Shown here: positions 33,917-46,221 of the stretch, piece after piece
Layout of the letters: each line of letters starts with the position of its first letter
Position numbering within the stretch: position 1 is the first letter of the stretch
Origin: Norana najaformis
Lineage: Eukaryota > Annelida > Clitellata > Crassiclitellata > Hormogastridae
DNA length: 64,000 nucleotides
Reading direction: 5' to 3'
Assembly: GCA_964023275.1 (NCBI GenBank)
Contig: OZ029913.1
Location: 48,735,976 to 48,799,975, forward strand
The notes under the pieces: model-generated
What the model was told of the DNA's origin: nothing
Seen by the model: only the letters and a program-made list of their open reading frames with translations
The model's database searches: none
Program-made: the position numbers and the translations under genes

Positions 33917-36216
33917 CCGTATAAACGCGACTATAAGTCGATTCAAGTATAAGTCGAAGTGTACTTTTTGAGAAAAAAGCGTCCAAAATCGACAGCTCGA
34001 ATATAATTCGAACCCATATATACAGCCTTATAATATGGGCATCTCCAGATATTATGTATGCAAAGAAAATTATATTTTCATACCCCTCATATATTTAACA
34101 GAGGGAGCTTTCTTCGGCTAACATGCAGAGACTGTGTCTTGTCTTGTCTTGTCCATCCTCATTGCTGCGGATCGGAGACCATGGCCAACGACGTCAGTCT
34201 TCTCCACTCAGTTCTGTCTCTTGCCTTCCTTGTGCAGTCCGTCATCGACATCCCCATCCACTCCGTCACGTCATCCCTCCAGCGCCTTCTCGGTCTTCCC
34301 CGAGGTCTTTTTCCCTCCATATATCCCTGGCATATGAAGGCCGGTAGATTGTCTGCTCTAATCATATGTCCAAAGTAGCTCAGCTTTCTGCTCATCACCA
34401 CCTCCAGCAGGCGTCGCTCCGGCTTCAGCTCTTCCAGAATCGACTCATTTGTCCTGTGCTCACTCCAACTGACCCTCAGCATCCTCCTGTACGTCGTCAT
34501 TTCAAACGCTGTTATTCTTCTTCTGTCTTCTTTCCGCAGTGTCCAGGTCTCACACCCATACAGCGCCACCGACCACACCAGTGCGCTTACGAGCCTTAGT
34601 TTCAGCCAGGTTCCCAGAGCCCTGTCCCTCCAGATCACTGCAAGCGAGCTCATGATCGTGCGCGCCATCCCCAATCTGGCTCTTATTTCTCTGCCCCCAT
34701 CTCCAGATTGCTCTATCACAGCACCCAGGTATCTGAAAGACTCCACCTGTTCCAGGACTGCACCATTACACATGATCGTAATTCTTTCATGTTCTCTGTC
34801 CACTACCATCACCTTTGTTTTCTTGGTATTGATTTCCAGTCCATAGTTATTTGACGCCTCGTTGACTCTGTCCAGCAGCTGTTGGAGCTTTTCTCTTGAC
34901 GTTGCAATCAGCACAATGTCATCCGCATATCGCAAGTTATTTATCGTTCTCCCGCTTATTGTTACACCAATCCACGTAAGTTCGTCGGCAGATTCTCTCA
35001 TCACCTCCTCCGAGTAGCTGTTAAACGACATTGGCGATATCAAGCATCCCTGTCTCACCCCTTTTCCAATTCTGAACCAATCTGTAATTTCCTTCTCTAT
35101 GCGGACAGCCGCCTGTTGATTGTCGTAGAGGATTCTAAGTGTTTCCACCGCTTGGTTGTTCATACCCATTTCTTTTAGCACTTTCCATAGAGACTGTGTG
35201 GGGAATATAATTATAAAGGGCGACTATACGAATATGGGTATATATGTATCCACCTCATATTTACAAAACCATATGTACATAAGGTACATGTATATGGTTT
35301 TGTAACTGAAGGAACTAATTTAACGGGTCGGCTTACACCCCTTAGTACTGCCTGACTGGTCAAAGATGACATCCAGATGGCAATGGCAGTGATGTGAGGG
35401 CGAGTTGTCTGACCTGCATTCCATTAATTTTTCAGGGTTCTGTCAAATCTTGCTATAGTCGCTCCCTCTGGCGACCTCTCTGTATGTCTGACTGCCTGTG
35501 ACTCAGTTACCTTGGTTGACCTGGTTCTCAGCACAGAATAACTGCACATGGCTTTTATATAATGTAATAAATTCCATCGGACGACTATAGGATAATACAG
35601 TGTTATAAACAGGCTAATGTGGAAATTTATTTTGCATACGTACACATTTTGTCAAGACCCGCCCCCTCGCCATATGCACCCGTACATAAAATCGCCTAAA
35701 TCCGATCACCCTCTCCCCCCTCATTGCGTACGTAATATGCAGCGACTTTCCCCTTTCAAACGGTTTATCAGCTAGGCTCGCAGCCCAACTCCCTCGTTTT
35801 ACACACATCTCTACACCAATGTTTTAGGTCTTTCTCTTGCTCGACATTACTGCGCGTATCCATGATCTTTGATTTCTTTTGGCGGAGGTCTCAGCAAGCG
35901 ATAATAAAGGACATCGCTTTCGAGGCATGAAATATATCGTAGAAGTATATAATAACATTGTTATAAGAGAAGAATATTTCGTTTCAATCTACATGTAGTC
36001 AGTAATTTGTTGAAATGTGATTTTTCTTGAAAAACGATATAAAAACAAAGACAACTAAAATAAACTGAGGGTTTGATGTTTAAGTCCATTTTAGTAATGT
36101 TGAACATTCAGTCCGAAAATCTTCCGTCTATTTTGTCTCTCGAGTATAAGTCGACGACCTTTTTCGTCGCCCTGAAATAGACATAAATTTCTCGACTTAT
36201 ATTCGAGTTTATACAG
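33917..36216. mobile_element. Tc1/mariner-like non-autonomous element, TA target
   Basis: The ends CCGTATAAACGCGAC and, inverted, CTGTATAAACTCGAA continue into TATAAGTCGA on both sides. They are flanked by TA (33915-33916 and 36217-36218). The hAT copy 1 shows the unoccupied site at 24311-24330 (CCAAATGTATTATGTGGACC) with a single TA. Subtracting the nested RTE and its duplication leaves about 1.24 kb with no transposase. The superfamily is inferred from the TA target and the TATAAGTCG-type ends, which recur in pogo/mariner-like families. Confidence 0.88.
34138..35188 (-). mobile_element. RTE-clade LINE, 5'-truncated, long open frame, with TSD
   Basis: A single open frame of 340 codons on minus: KGVRQGCLISPMSFNSYSEE, NNLRYADDIVLIATSREKL (RT active site YADD), YGLEINTKKTKVM, FRYLGAVIE, SALVWSVALYGCETWTL, SYFGHMIRADN and KRPRGRPRRRWRDDVTEW. 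The 3' end is a repeat of CAAGA. The flanks are identical AGAGACTGTGT (34127-34137 and 35189-35199). The intact frame and perfect duplication make it one of the youngest insertions here. The endonuclease is absent through 5' truncation. Confidence 0.93.
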
Positions 36217-36465
36217 TATGTGGATCAGACGGGAAGAACTCTTCACACTATGTAGCCCACCTAGGTGGGCCATACAGTTTTGCAGCATAGGGCATGGAAA
36301 CTTTCGCCATCTGAGCTGTAACAGAAGCTGTAACAGTGAGCTGAATTTCAGTTTTAAGTAATCTGAATGCTCGCAAAACATGTGCGCAGAAAATTCTTGT
36401 ACGTGCCATCCTTGAAAGTCTTGTGCGCGTGCACACGCGCAGCTCAGAAGGAACATTGAGCTGCG

Positions 36466-38060
36466 GCCAATCACATATAAACAACATGGCCACACCAGAC
36501 TGCAACATATCCTTCCAGGAGCTTGTATGGATGGCGAGCTTATTCCAATCCGGAAAATGATAGTTTTATGCATTCTGTTGTTGTGCATGGATGGAATTTT
36601 GTACATCGCACATTGAAGATGTACACACACAAAACATGGACAACATGAGGATGCGTATGAAAACGAAAAAGAAGACAATTTGGCACAAGTCACAATTTGT
36701 TTATGATATATCTGCAGCTGTTTGTCTTGCAAAGTGCATCTCATCATGAAAACATCCTGTCAAATGTTCTTATATATGCACCAGAAACTTACCTGAAGGA
36801 ATAATTTCCTTTATGCAATAAAAGTTTTTGCAAATGTGTCATATTACGTTTGTTATTTATTGATTATTTACTTACTTCTTTTACTTCCTATTGAAGAAAA
36901 GTAGTACACAGCTTGCAGCACTCTATTCTCTCCTAGTTTGGACTGCATGATCATGTTATATATCATCTGAAGGCAGGCCAAAGTCAAATTTTACCCACAC
37001 CGGTATGTGTATCATACTGCATTAGCTCTAGATTGGTAAAATTGGACTTCAGCCCACCTGCAGCCAATCACACACAAACAATATGGCTACCTCAGACTGG
37101 AAGAGGACAGAACGCTGCAAGCTCCAAATGTCCTTCCAGTAACATATCATATCCAATGGACAGCAAGCATTTTCCAATTTGGAAAACTTAGAAAACAGCA
37201 TTTAAATGCACTATGTTGTAGTGCATAAATGGAACTTTGTAGATCCATACACCACATTGAAGTACACACATCATATGTGGAAAACATGTGGACGTAAGCA
37301 AAAGGGAACTCAAGAGACAAAAGGGCACAAATAGCGATGTTTCCCACTATCTGCAGGAGTTTGCCTGGCAAAGCATATTTCATCTTGAAACGTTTTCTAC
37401 AACATCTTCATATGTATATGTAATTTTAGAAAAGTTTCTTACAAGCATTTGTTACTTACTGATTACTTGTGTATTGGAGAATGGCTGCGTTGAGCATGCA
37501 GCGTTCTCTTCTCTCCCAGTCTGGGACGACCATACTGTTTACAGGCAAACATGCAGTATCGAGGACTGCTCTATTTTGGGCTATCTTTTAACATTGCCCA
37601 CTGCTCTATTCTGGGCATGGCTTCTCTTATTGCCCATACTGGTTCTAGCTGCCACCAAGAAAAATCTCTTTGAGCTAAACAATATTTGCAAAGATCAATT
37701 AAGTGTTATTACATATTTACAAATGCAAAGAATTATCCAAACTATCTGGATGAATTCATGTAGCATAAACATTTTAGAAACACATTTGAACTAGCATACT
37801 AAGTATCTTGTGTCATATTTCTGAACATTACCTGTGCTAATTAGTTTCTTTGCTTTTCCACATTTGAATTATTAAACCTTCTGCATCATGTGTACTTCTG
37901 TATTCCTTGAATGATTGACAGAAGCCACACCTATGACAGACGTCACGTGTTCAGAAGTAATGCCTCATAACACCCAAAACAGAGCGGTCCCTGATACTGC
38001 ATGTTTGCCTTGTTAACACATGATCGGCCACAGGCGGGCCAAAGTCAAATTTTACCCAGG
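36466..38060. repeat. Direct repeat of a ~600-bp unit
   Basis: Unit A (36466 to about 37065) and unit B (37066 to about 38060) both begin GSGGCCAATCACAYAYAAAC-like sequence (GCAGCCAATCAC in B) and share GACTGCAACA/GACTGGAAGA-type, TGGAATTTTGTA/TGGAACTTTGTA and GGCCAAAGTCAAATTTTACC blocks. Unit B is longer because of the MITE at 37542-38012. The nature of the unit is unknown; I see no conserved protein. Confidence 0.7.
37542..38012. mobile_element. MITE with TTA target duplication (PIF/Harbinger-like)
   Basis: A 471-bp insert in repeat unit B. The ends CAGGCAAACATGCAGTATC and, inverted, CAAGGCAAACATGCAGTAT continue as a ~40-bp imperfect inverted repeat (CTGCTCTATTTTGGG versus CCGCTCTGTTTTGGG). 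The flanks are TTA (37539-37541 and 38013-38015). Unit A keeps a single TTA at the matching site (GATCATGTTATATATC). A 3-bp TTA target suggests PIF/Harbinger, but the terminal bases are not diagnostic. Confidence 0.82.
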
Positions 38061-38401
38061 TGTGATACATCCACAAGACTGTTGGTAACCCTGTGTGCAT
38101 TATACTTACCTACAATACAATAATGATGCTTAACTGATCATTGCAAATATTGCTACTCTCATTTTTAGCAACAAACAGGTATTGCTTATAAATATTTATT
38201 GTCTATCATCACTCTTTTTGACTGATCTTCTTAGTGAATTCCAGTCACTATTTGAATATCTGATTTCCTCTCTCTCTGAAACAATTATTATGGGTGACTG
38301 TAATATTCATCTTGATGTAGCTGGTCATCTCATTCTTCATCATTTCTTGATGTGTTGGAAGGGTTTGACATGAAACAACTCATTAACTTTCCTATGCATA
38401 A

Positions 38402-41334
38402 AAGGGTGGCCCTCATTTATACGGTGAAAATTGCAAAGCAATATTAAGTCTCACCCTTTCAAGATATTCCTTATTATAAAACAATATTAAGTGCAAATTT
38501 TGAGAAAATTTTTTTAACATTAACGGGTCGCTTAATGACCCTAATGTTTAGCCATATTGCATAAATGGTAGAATTAAAAAATGTTTGCCATCAGTCTGAC
38601 TAAGCCATGCAAGAAATCAAGCTGCAATGACACCTACTGTTTTAGTGTTTATTTAACAGTCTCAAACCGATACAAAACATTTTTTAAAATCAAACTACTG
38701 CATACTGAATGTATAGTATACAGTATGCTTTCATGGTTTCTTAAGTAGCGTTAACTTTCTTGCACCAGGAAAGTTTTCCCGACTCTGTTCGATAACTTGA
38801 AGCTCATACTGCAACCGTTCTTCACTCTTAAAGCGCCCTGTCTGTACCATGTGTGCCATGTCTTGGATCATGACGACACCTCGCTCTGCTTGATCATTGG
38901 TGACTGCTAGTGTGCTGACGACTGCCTTGCAGCCTTGAACTCATTTCATACTGTTCCATGCATCAGGGTCTTTGGTTAGGAATCCAATCGGCAAGCACAG
39001 CATGCCAAATACATTTCCACTCCATGTTGTCACGAAATCAATAAGAGTCTTCTGTTGTCCAATGTGTTTCAGTGGGTCGTTTGCTGCTTCTCTGCTGATG
39101 CTTTGAGTATGGCCTGTTTTGTGGTCAAGTCCACCTTCATCAAAAAGGCTGAGAAGGATCAAATCCTTGGACAGGTACCACGGGTGACCGGCAAGCTTGC
39201 GTGAAGTCGCTGCACTGATACCGCGATCAGGGTAAGCATCAAGTTGCTGCAGGAAGAGCAGGTCATTTCTAGCTGCTTTGGAAGCCACAGGTACCAGGAA
39301 CCAGTACTTGATGTAAAGTTTTGCGAGAAATATGTTCACACGTAGCAGTCCCCGAGATTCTCTTGCTGACAGTTTGAACTGTGACCTGAAGAGCCAAACT
39401 TTGATATACTGTATATTCCTTTCGACATCCAACGAGCTTGATGAATTGGCCCAGGGGCTCAGAAGTTTATCCCATGATTTGGTGTTCCTTCCAAAAAAAC
39501 AAAAAAACATTAGTTGGAGTAGTTCGCGGTAGTCCTTGTGGGGTTGCTGATCCTGCAGCTGCTGCTCACAGAATACAATGACTTCATCTTGGACACCGAT
39601 AGGCTCAGATGAGGTGAAATCATCGGAGAAGGCATCGTTGTATCCTTCTTTGTTGATGGACGACCACAGTTCTTGAAACCGGCTAGGCTCCATACATACT
39701 CCAAAGCCGAAGTGTAGAAGGGGCCGGCCGAGGAGCTGCTCCAGAATGATGCAGGCACCTGATAGTCAGCGAGTGTTAGAGCTGGTTGTGTCAAAACACA
39801 TGCCCCGGACCAAGCCTTCCAGGCCTCATTCTCATATTGCATTGTGCAGCTTCGCCCACAGCTTGGCCAGTCCCTGCAGGTATCGTTGGAATTGACAACA
39901 GTTTCTTCTCCCTCATCGTTAAAACCAGAATAGGCAGCTTAGGCACTTTCTCTTTCCCTGCCAAATCAAACAACAGATTGCTATCCCACTGGCCTGTCAG
40001 GATGGTGTTTGGTTTGAATGCATGTACAACTCCAGCAGCTGCTGCTTTCAGTTTCTTCAACATAGACACTGGACGGTGCTGTTAAGTACAAGCGTTTCTG
40101 GGTCTTGTCCGAGACCCCTAGACACTTCAAAAACCGTCATCATGGCGGCTCTGTCACTCAGTCCATTTCGATCAAGCATAGCTGCCAGTTCTGGTGATAT
40201 AACACTTTGGCAACCTCATTTTCGTGGTGGGTTAGCAGTCTTTGTACTGGGACGTGGATCTTGATCTTCACATTCACACTGACTTTCTTCCAAGTTGGTG
40301 CTGCTCTCCAACATAACTACCTCCCAAAGGGCATCTTTCTGAAGTTAGGATCGCTGTCACTTCCTGTGCAATGTCTCCTCTGTGTCGATCTGCTTCTGCT
40401 CTTGTTGAAGCAGCACCTTGTCGACTCCTGTCATGCAGCCCAGTCGTCCCTTTTTCTGCTGTGATTTGAGGAGGAGCTTGTCTTCTTGATTCTTGATGAG
40501 ATCCATGGCGCTAGCATGTGCAATGTCAAAAAGTTCCCCAATCCTGTCTAAAAACATAGCTTCTTTGGCTGTTTGAGTCTGGGACTGACAACTCTTGTTC
40601 TTCTTCAACCCCTGCCATTCATAGAGTAGTTGCTCAAGCTTTTTGATCAAGAATTCGCAATGTTTGGTTGGAATTCTAGCGCAGGACCAGAAATCTTTGA
40701 CTCGCTGTATGATGTGGGTCACTGCCATTCAAATATTCTCTTTCAGTACACTGTGGCAATGCATAAAGTGGCCAAGGACCTGCTTCTCCGACGGTAGTTT
40801 ACTTCTTTCTATCCTTCCATAGGGCTAACCAGGTAATCTTGTGAATGCGTTGCCATCTTCTTCGGCTCAAACTTTCTCCTTTGTTTGCTGCTCCAACCGC
40901 TCTTGGTGGGTGAGTGTCGGCTTCAACCATCTTCTTCAGCTCTGTTCTTCTTCGGCTCTGATTGTCTCTAGGTGAGTGGATGTTCATCTCAACTGTTGTG
41001 GCTAATTAACTGTCTTATATAGAAAGTCGGTCGCTTGTGTAAAAGACCCATGTGCAAAAGGTGACACGTGTGCAAAAGAGCCGTTTGCAACTGTGCATTG
41101 TGCAGAGGACTCATGTGCAAAGAACCATGTGCAAAAAAGAGTCGTGTGCACTGTGCATGAGTTTATAAAAGTTCATACCATGCAGATTACATAGTAAACT
41201 TTGACCCCGATGAGTGACCTCTAAATGCATATCGATCTGCTTCAAATTTCATATAAAATGTTTCTGAATAAGATGAAACCATTTGAGAAGATGAGAGTTA
41301 CACATTTCAAAATGAGAAAATTAGGGCCACCCTA
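38402..41334 (-). mobile_element. Unclassified DNA transposon with 8-bp TSD
   Basis: The ends AGGGTGGCCC and GGGCCACCCT are inverted and flanked by the 8-mers ATGCATAA (38394-38401) and ACGCATAA (41335-41342). They cut a LINE between endonuclease codons that are contiguous in intact copies. The minus strand carries a decayed gene in three blocks: 40728-40357 (VKDFWSCARIPTKHCEFLIK, LFDIAHASAM, NQEDKLLL), about 40069-39791 (LTGQWDSNLLFDLAGKEKV, LPILVL) and 39693-38941 (KDYRELLQLMFFCF, NIQYIKVWLFRSQFKLSARE, HPWYLSKDLILLSLFDEGGL). These motifs match a family of uncharacterised, repeat-encoded proteins common in cnidarians and other invertebrates. I know no DDE transposase name for it. The 8-bp TSD is hAT-like, but the protein does not look like hAT. 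Confidence 0.72.
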
Positions 41335-42771
41335 ACGCATAATAAAGGGCACACCGTGGATGTCCTGATAACTCATTCTGATTCGAAATCCCTTCATCCT
41401 GTCACTTCTGTTGAATCATATCTATCAGATCATGTTGGAATTTTCTAAAAATTTGACTTCCCACTTAAACCGCCTCCAAATTATAAAGCTGTTAAATTTC
41501 ACCATTGGGATAAACTTGATTTAAGTACACTAAAACATATCTTAGCATCTCCATTGTGGGAAACTCCAGCACAAACTGCTAATGAGCTGGCTTTGCAGCT
41601 CCAGTTTACTGTAACTGAGCTCCATGACAAGCAAATTCCTTTGAGACCCAAAACAGTGCAGAGGACACACCACAGCCTTGATTTAACTCTGCCATTTCTG
41701 AAGCCATCAGCACGGATGTCAGCTGGAACGTTGTTGGCACCACGCTTGTCTTCCCTTGGATCACACTAGGTTTAAGCAACAATGCAAACTTGTGTGAAAA
41801 CTTCTTTCATAAATCTGTGTATTTAGCTAATTTAACTGCTGAAAATTCTGCATCAACAAAAACCTTGTGGTTGGACTTAAATAAGTTATTGCGTCGGAAG
41901 AAATTAAATTTGTTCCCTGCTGTGTGCTCAACTAGTCAGGAGCTTGCCAGTAAATTCTTGACCCTTACTGTAGACTCTGGAATTTCTAGAATAAGGCTAA
42001 AAAAATGTCAGTTCATCTGCATCAGAAAAATTTCTTCATCTTAATTCTATACCTCCTCACCTACTCCTGTCTTACATTACTTTCAGCAAACACTTTCTTG
42101 CAGAGTTTCGAAAACTAATCTTTTCCTCACCTAACAAAAGTTGTCTTCTTGACATTCTTCCTATATCTCTGTTGAAGGAGTGCTTTGATGTTCTGGGTCC
42201 AACCAGTATATCAATTATCAATTTCTCATTGCACGAGGATTCCTTCCCATCTGTTTTTTCTCATGCCATGGTTCATCCTCTAATAAAGAAACCCTCTCTC
42301 GACCCAGGTGACCTGTCTAATTACAGACCCATCTCAACTTTTAATTTTGTATCTAAAATTCTTGAACAGGTAGTTAAGAATTGTATGCAAACTCACCTAT
42401 CTACCAACTCACTATTATTCCCTTTCCCTGCATACTGTAAGGTTCATTCGACAGAATCCACACTTCTTGCTGTTCATGATGACATCATGTGCTCTGTGGA
42501 TAAGGGTACGGTGACAGCACTTGTTCTTCTAGAATTTTCTGCTGCTTTTGATACAGTGGATCATTCTCTCATGTTGCATTGTCTCCAGCATTGGTTTGGA
42601 GTCTCTGGTCCTGCCCTGAAATGGTTTGCTACTTGTCCACACACTCAAGCAGTATATATAAATGGCAATTATTCATCTAGTGCTTTGTTGACATGTGGTG
42701 TTCCACAGGATTCTGTGCTTGGTCCTCTTTTGTTTTCATTATACACTACACCATTAGGTACCTCACTAGAC

Positions 42772-44266
42772 CCATCTCAACTTTGAATTTTATATCTAAA
42801 ATTCTTGAACGGGTAGTTTTGAATCGTATGCAAGCTCACCTTTCTTCCAACTCACTAATTTCTCCATTTCAGTCTGCATACCGCAAATTTCATTCAACAT
42901 AATCTGCCCTGCTTGCTGTTCATAACGACATCATGTGGTCCATGGATAAGGGTAAGGTGACAGCACTTGTTCTCCTTGATTTATCTGCTGCTGACAGCAC
43001 TTGTTCTCCTTGATTTATCTGCTGCCTTTGATACTGTCAACCACTCTCTCCTTTTGCATCGTCTTCAGCACTGGTTTGGAGTTTCTGGTCCTGCCCTACA
43101 CTGGTTTGCTACTTACCTCAGCCCTCGCACTCAATCCGTATATTTAAATGGATATTATTCAGTTAGTGCCTTGTTGACTTGTGGCGTTCCGCAGGGTTCT
43201 GTGCTTGGTCCTCTTTTGTTTACATTATAGACCACACCTCTTGGTACTCTGCTAGACAATCATTCACTGGGATATCATATCTATGCTGATGATACCCAAA
43301 TCTACATCTCATCTGGCAGTTTGACTTGTCACTTGTCTGTGCAGCTGTTGTCTGATGCCTTTCAAGAGCTGCAGTCTTGGATGGCAGCTAATAAACTCCT
43401 CCGTAACCCCTTGAAGACTGAATTTCTACTACTTGGCACTCCTCGGCAACTTAAGAAATTCAAATGGCTTAAATCCATAAAACTGGATGATTCACTCATT
43501 GAGATGACTGATACTGCTCGTGACTTGGGTGTTGTTTTTCTTTCTACCATGTTTCTCACAAACTATGTAAATGGTATTTGTAAGTCATCATACATGTATA
43601 TTCGTGACATATGCAGAATTAGGCATTATGTCCCCATGTTTTCCAGAATATCCTTAGCCAACGCATTGGTCTCCAGTCGCCTTGACTATTGTAACTCAAT
43701 TCTTGTTGGTATCACTAAGTCAAACATGCAAAAACTCCAAAGAGTTCAGAACTCCTTGGCTAGAGCCATAACAAATACTTCTAAATATGAGCATATAACC
43801 CCTGTGCTTAAATCTTTACATTGGCTTCCTGTTCAGCAAAGGATTTGTTTCAAATTAGGACTTACAGTTTATAAAACACTGAACTATGGCCAACCACAAT
43901 ACTTTAAATCAGTCCTTATTCCCCAGACTTACCATTATTCTGCAAGGTCATCTGATTGTCTTTCTCTGGTCATACCTTGGGCTAGAACTGTTCTGGGTAA
44001 ACGAGCATTTTCGGTTGCTGGACCAAAATTCTGGAATTCCCTCTATGTGTCTGTTCGTTCTGCTCAGTCACTTCTGTCATTTCGTTCTAAACTGAAAACT
44101 TACCTGTTTCAAATTGCTTATCCACCATAGGCTGCCTCTCTGTCGTGCGCACTGACCTTCTGGATATCGACCTGATTGTGGCTTGGTTTTGTTGTGCCAT
44201 TGGTTGATGCCTTGTGCATTAGACACCGGCACATTAGAAGTTGCTAATTATTATTATTATTATTAT
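42772..44266 (+). mobile_element. L2-type LINE inserted in an L2-type LINE
   Basis: A 5'-truncated copy from within RT (STLNFISKILERVVLNRMQA) through [43 protein letters not shown] (active site intact), RDLGVVFLSTMFLTNYV, SRLDYCNSILVGI, HWLPVQQRICFKLGL, AFSVAGPKFWNSL and FRSKLKTYLFQIAYPP, then a 3'UTR and an ATT-repeat tail (44247-44266). The flanks are TAGAC (42767-42771 and 44267-44271). A 40-bp stretch is locally duplicated near 42960-43020. It is better preserved than its host copy and so younger. Confidence 0.9.
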
Positions 44267-45339
44267 TAGACAATCATTCACTAGGATATCATTTCTATGC
44301 TAATGATACTCAAATGTACATTTCTTTTGACAGTTTGTCTTGTCATTCATCTATGCAGCTGTTATCCACTGGACCTGAGGTGTGCAGTCTTAGATGGCAG
44401 CAAATAAACTCCTCCTTAACCCATCAAAAACTGAATTTATGCCTCTGGGCACTCTATAGTAGCTTAAGAAGTTTGAATGGCTTAAATCTTTAAAACTGGG
44501 TGATTCACTTGTGGAGCAGCTTGAAGCTGCTCGTAACTTGGGAGTTATTTTTGGTTCTACCATGTCTCTCACCAACTATATAAATGGAATTTGTAAGTCA
44601 TATTATATGCATATTTGTGACATATGCAGAATTTGGCGATATGTCCCTATGTCTTCAAGGGTATCTCTAGCAAACACACTGGTCTCCAGTCGCCCAGAGT
44701 ACTATAACTCGCTTCTTACCGGCATCACAAATCTGCAGAAACTTCAAAGAATGCCGAACTCTTTGGCCAGAGCAACCAGAGCAATAACTGTTACATCAAA
44801 ATATGAGCATACAACCCCTGTACTTAAATCCTTGCATTGGCTTCCTATTCAGCAAAGAAATACTTTTCAATTGGGGCTTATAGTTTACAAAACATTGAAC
44901 TCTGGACAACCACAATACTTACAATCAGTCCTTAACCTCAAACTCATCATTATTCTACCAGTTCATCTGAATGCCTTTTTCTTGTTGTGCCAGAAACTAG
45001 AACTGTTCTTGGTAAGCGAGCTTTTTCGGTTGCTAAACTGAAATTTTGTAATTCTCTTCCTGCATACTGATGCGTTGTCTTGCGTCATCTACTTCTCAAC
45101 TTACGACTTACCTTTTTCAATTGGCTTATCCACCGTACGCTGGCTCTCTCTCAGTGAGCTGATTTCCTGGATATATGATGATCCATCGGTTGATGCCTTG
45201 TACTGCAGAAAACGGCACTCTGGAAGTTTTTAATTAATAATAACAACATAATATGCATGCACTGAATATAACATTGGGTTGCTTGGTAACTGTGCCACAT
45301 GCCAACTAATTTCTGATCGGCTATACGTCTGCAACTTAC

Positions 45340-45420
45340 AGGCTCTTGTTTAATCCAATTTAACGCATATGTAGGTTCCTCTTCGTTCTGAACCATTGTT
45401 AGATTGTTTTTTTCCGCCAT
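45340..45420 (-). CDS. Candidate first coding exon of an unidentified host gene
   Basis: ATG at 45420 in a good context (GATAATGGCG) opens 27 codons ending WIKQEP at a consensus donor CCT|GTAAGT (45334-45339 on plus). The peptide begins MAEKNNLTMVQNEEEP. IKQEP fits the sumoylation pattern (hydrophobic-K-x-E), common in nuclear regulators. I do not recognise the gene, and later exons would lie under the LINE-filled sequence to the left. It would be divergent from mcm5. Confidence 0.4.
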
Positions 45421-46221
45421 TATCACATATTCGTGACTATTACATAGGCGCGATCCACTACTGCTCGGAACATAATTCAGACTTGACTCGGAGAATACTC
45501 CGTGGCGATGTGGAACAACAGCAACCAGAGAGAGAGAGGAACAAAGATGTTAATAACATCTTTGGAGAGGAAGTTGTGCGTGGCCCCGGTTACTCCAGAG
45601 ACTTGGATATAGAACTCCCCCTAGTTTCGTCATCATCCTCTGGGCCCCCCTTGGAAGGATTGCCATAGAGTTTAGGTACAAGCGTAAGAGTGAGTAATCG
45701 AGACAGTGACTATGTAAATCAACCGCGGCAAGCTATGTAAATCAACCGCGGCAAGCACAGAGGATTAATACCAGCAATGGCTTATCTGCTTAATATCGCG
45801 ATATTTAAAATAACCGAAAACGACACCAGAATATTCGTAAAAAGTACTCGGAAAAAGCGAAATACATCGAAAACCTACGATAAGAAACCAACAAAACCAG
45901 AATGTCGAATACACAAATGTTAATATCAAAAGGTTAATTTCCCTCAGAAATATTCATCCCCTGAACATTCCTTCACATAGTTGAACGTATTAATGTTGAC
46001 TACGTTTGTGTCGCGTTAATACAGATGGGTCGACATCGGTTTTTAAGTCGGTATCGGTTTCGCTATTTTTCTATGTAGGCCTATTTTTCAAAGTCGGTTC
46101 GGTATCGGTTTTGGTTTTCTAAATTTTGCGATATCTAACAGTTTTGGTTTTCGGTTTTTATGCGTCTTTTATCTTTTAGGTTAATAAACCGACTTTCCTG
46201 AACAGGCTATGCAATGAACAT
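45421..46221. other. Putative upstream region, no gene recognised
   Basis: The interval between the candidate minus-strand exon and the RTE tail insertion. It contains a 23-bp tandem duplication (45710-45755) and, at about 46020-46160, repeated TCGGTTTT/GGTATCGGTTT motifs like one end of a hAT element (CAGATGGGTCGACATCGG at about 46022), with no matching right end found. A plus-strand frame at 45396-45668 has no known relatives. Confidence 0.35.
45710..45755. repeat. Perfect 23-bp tandem duplication with octamer-like core
   Basis: Two identical units (45710-45732 and 45733-45755), each with ATGTAAAT and ACCGCGG. The position about 300 bp upstream of the candidate minus-strand exon makes a regulatory role possible but unproven. 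Confidence 0.6.

Larger units (their letters stand above)
33430..36458. mobile_element. Second hAT copy, left end missing, right end present
   Basis: 33430-33916 plus 36219-36458 are homologous to 23820-24569 of the hAT copy 1, including the GTCACGATATGTAAAGC start, the ACTGACCAGTAGRTGGAGGT block and the GC-alternating right end AGAAGGAACATTG. The left terminal repeat was not found, so an 8-bp TSD cannot be checked. The copy is split by the mariner-like element at 33917-36216. Confidence 0.75.
38165..45240 (+). mobile_element. L2-type LINE, interrupted by two insertions
   Basis: Three collinear parts: 38165-38401 (endonuclease piece with MGDCNIHLD), 41343-42771 (THNKGHTVDVL, then RT motifs [48 protein letters not shown]) and 44272-45240 (YHFYANDTQMYIS, SKYEHTTPVLKSLHWLP, then the 3'UTR and a TTAATAATAA tail). 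The breaks are caused by the elements at 38402-41334 and 42772-44266. The active site (YAND) and several frames are decayed. The N-terminus is absent. Confidence 0.85.

Noticed and set aside
34068-34380. Plus-strand frames at about 34058-34600
   Set aside because: They are antisense shadows of the well-supported minus-strand RTE frame.
36091-36747. 218-codon minus-strand frame across the hAT and mariner-like ends
   Set aside because: It crosses two exact transposon boundaries, so it cannot be a conserved gene.
37288-37794. 168-codon plus-strand frame
   Set aside because: It spans the left end of the MITE at 37542; no conserved motif.
44240-44270. ATT microsatellite as a stand-alone repeat
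   Set aside because: It is the 3' tail of the inserted LINE, directly followed by the target duplication.
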